DNA of 33,676 nucleotides from Spirochaetota bacterium (GTDB lineage Bacteria; Spirochaetota; UBA4802; JAGODF01): NCBI GenBank assembly GCA_017998375.1, contig JAGODF010000004.1, positions 1 to 33,676 of the forward strand, read 5' to 3'. Shown piece by piece: positions 33,002 to 33,676 of this stretch (position 1 is its first letter; each line of letters starts with the position of its first letter). The notes under the pieces were generated by a model. It saw only the letters and a program-made list of their open reading frames with translations, ran no database searches and was not told where the DNA came from. The position numbers and the translations under genes were made by a program.

Positions 33002-33676
33002 TTACGCTTTTTTGTGCGTCGGAGCCTTGTAGATCAGGGCAATCACAAAACCGATCGCGAGGAGCGCGGCGGCGATGTAGAGTGCCTGGCCCTTGAAGGC
33101 CGCGAATACGAACGGGCCGACCAGTCCGGCGGCGCTCCATGCTGTTAGCATGAAACCGTAGACCTTTCCGATGTAGCCCGGGCCGAACGCGTCTGCCGCA
33201 AACGCGGGCATCGTGGCGAATCCACCGCCATAGCACGCAAGCAGGTAGCAGCCGACCACCATGAACAGGTAGTAGTTGCTGATGATGTTCAGTGCCACCA
33301 GGACGTACAGGACGCACTGTGTTACGAACATGGTCATGAAGACGCCTCGACGGCCAATCTTGTCGGAAACACTCGCCCAGAAGAGGCGACCGAGACCGTT
33401 GAAGATGGCGGTAATCGCGACAACCATCCCGCCGGCTGCAGCAAGAGCTTTAATAAGATCCTGGCCGGTAAGTGACGTGACATACGGCTTGTAGAGCTCC
33501 TGGGATATCGGCGAAAGCTGGGAGATGAGACCCAGACCAGCCGAAACGTTGAGAAAGGGCATTGCCCAGAGCATCCACCACTGGGGCTTCTTCACCGCTT
33601 CGCCGAACTGGTAGGAATCGGCCGCGGAGACCGAGCTCTTCGCAGGCGTGAAGCCGGCGGGGAGCCATCCCTGGGG
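33002..33676 (-). CDS. OFA-family MFS transporter, N-terminal part beyond window
   Basis: 224 codons of the C-terminal half plus the stop; the 5' end lies beyond the right edge. The visible part begins PQGWLPAGFTPAKS, typical of the linker in oxalate/formate antiporters, and then has about six membrane helices, with the MFS loop motif ASVSDKIGRRGVFM. The short tail ends THKKA. Formate or oxalate exchange is the family's known activity; the substrate of this one is not shown. Confidence 0.85.
   Translation of the reverse strand, partial: PQGWLPAGFTPAKSSVSAADSYQFGEAVKKPQWWMLWAMPFLNVSAGLGLISQLSPISQELYKPYVTSLTGQDLIKALAAAGGMVVAITAIFNGLGRLFWASVSDKIGRRGVFMTMFVTQCVLYVLVALNIISNYYLFMVVGCYLLACYGGGFATMPAFAADAFGPGYIGKVYGFMLTAWSAAGLVGPFVFAAFKGQALYIAAALLAIGFVIALIYKAPTHKKA

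Overview
This is about 33.7 kb of a bacterial chromosome with no plasmid, phage or CRISPR signature. Nearly every gene lies on the minus strand, so most operons read from right to left; the plus-strand exceptions are three tRNA genes, a Sua5/YrdC gene, a small membrane protein and a small lipoprotein. The envelope genes (LolA-like carrier, small Omp85 barrel, lipoproteins with a terminal CxCG lipobox) imply a diderm cell. FGE-type lipoproteins, a lipoprotein resembling a family I remember from Leptospira, an anti-sigma-like ATPase and FadN-type beta-oxidation would fit a spirochaete-like lineage. That assignment is an inference, since there is no rRNA in the window.

Layout from left to right. 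1-3949: an unusual minus-strand operon made of a coiled-coil protein, a membrane-anchored TPR protein with a C-terminal Mrr-like nuclease fold, a cNMP-binding/P-loop/patatin-like protein whose ATPase and phospholipase motifs are both damaged, and a multi-pass membrane protein cut by the window edge. 4059-4131: tRNA-Ala(GGC). 4177-5927: a DUF1015 protein and GreA. 6073-8879: an envelope cassette (LolA-like carrier, two-POTRA Omp85-like barrel, RseC-like protein, 40-residue ORF). 8983-12644: FadN-type hydroxyacyl-CoA dehydrogenase/enoyl-CoA hydratase and thiolase, a two-gene beta-oxidation operon. 12968-13262: tRNA-Cys(GCA) and tRNA-Leu(UAA) flanking a 125-bp inverted-repeat element. 13296-15354: an RsbW-like ATPase, a LOG-family enzyme and a secreted protein. 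15485-17438: two lipoproteins. 17575-20216: RelA/SpoT and Maf. 20323-21472: a NifU-like scaffold and FdhD. 21473-21868: a gene-free divergent region with a strong orphan terminator. 21869-22844: Sua5/YrdC and a small membrane protein. 22846-25088: an HD protein and a radical SAM protein. 25144-26923: umuDC with a promoter and palindromic operator. 27036-27658: a lipoprotein and a small Cys protein. 28058-31880: DUF192, HflX, LysM/M23 peptidase and a TPR protein in one compact operon. 32011-32909: a rubrerythrin-like protein and a single-domain response regulator. 33002-33676: the C-terminal part of an OFA-type MFS transporter.

How they work together. Stress and growth control is well represented (RelA/SpoT, GreA, HflX, UmuDC, response regulator, anti-sigma-like ATPase), next to envelope biogenesis and fatty-acid oxidation. 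FdhD with a NifU-like scaffold, and the OFA transporter, point to formate or other molybdo-enzyme metabolism elsewhere in the genome.

The best candidate for something undescribed is the left-most operon. It combines a cyclic-nucleotide sensor, a degenerate ParA-like P-loop, a degenerate patatin fold and a membrane-tethered degenerate Mrr fold, which looks more like a signalling or scaffolding module than a set of enzymes. Base composition changes markedly across the window, from AT-rich at the left to very GC-rich around 23-27 kb.
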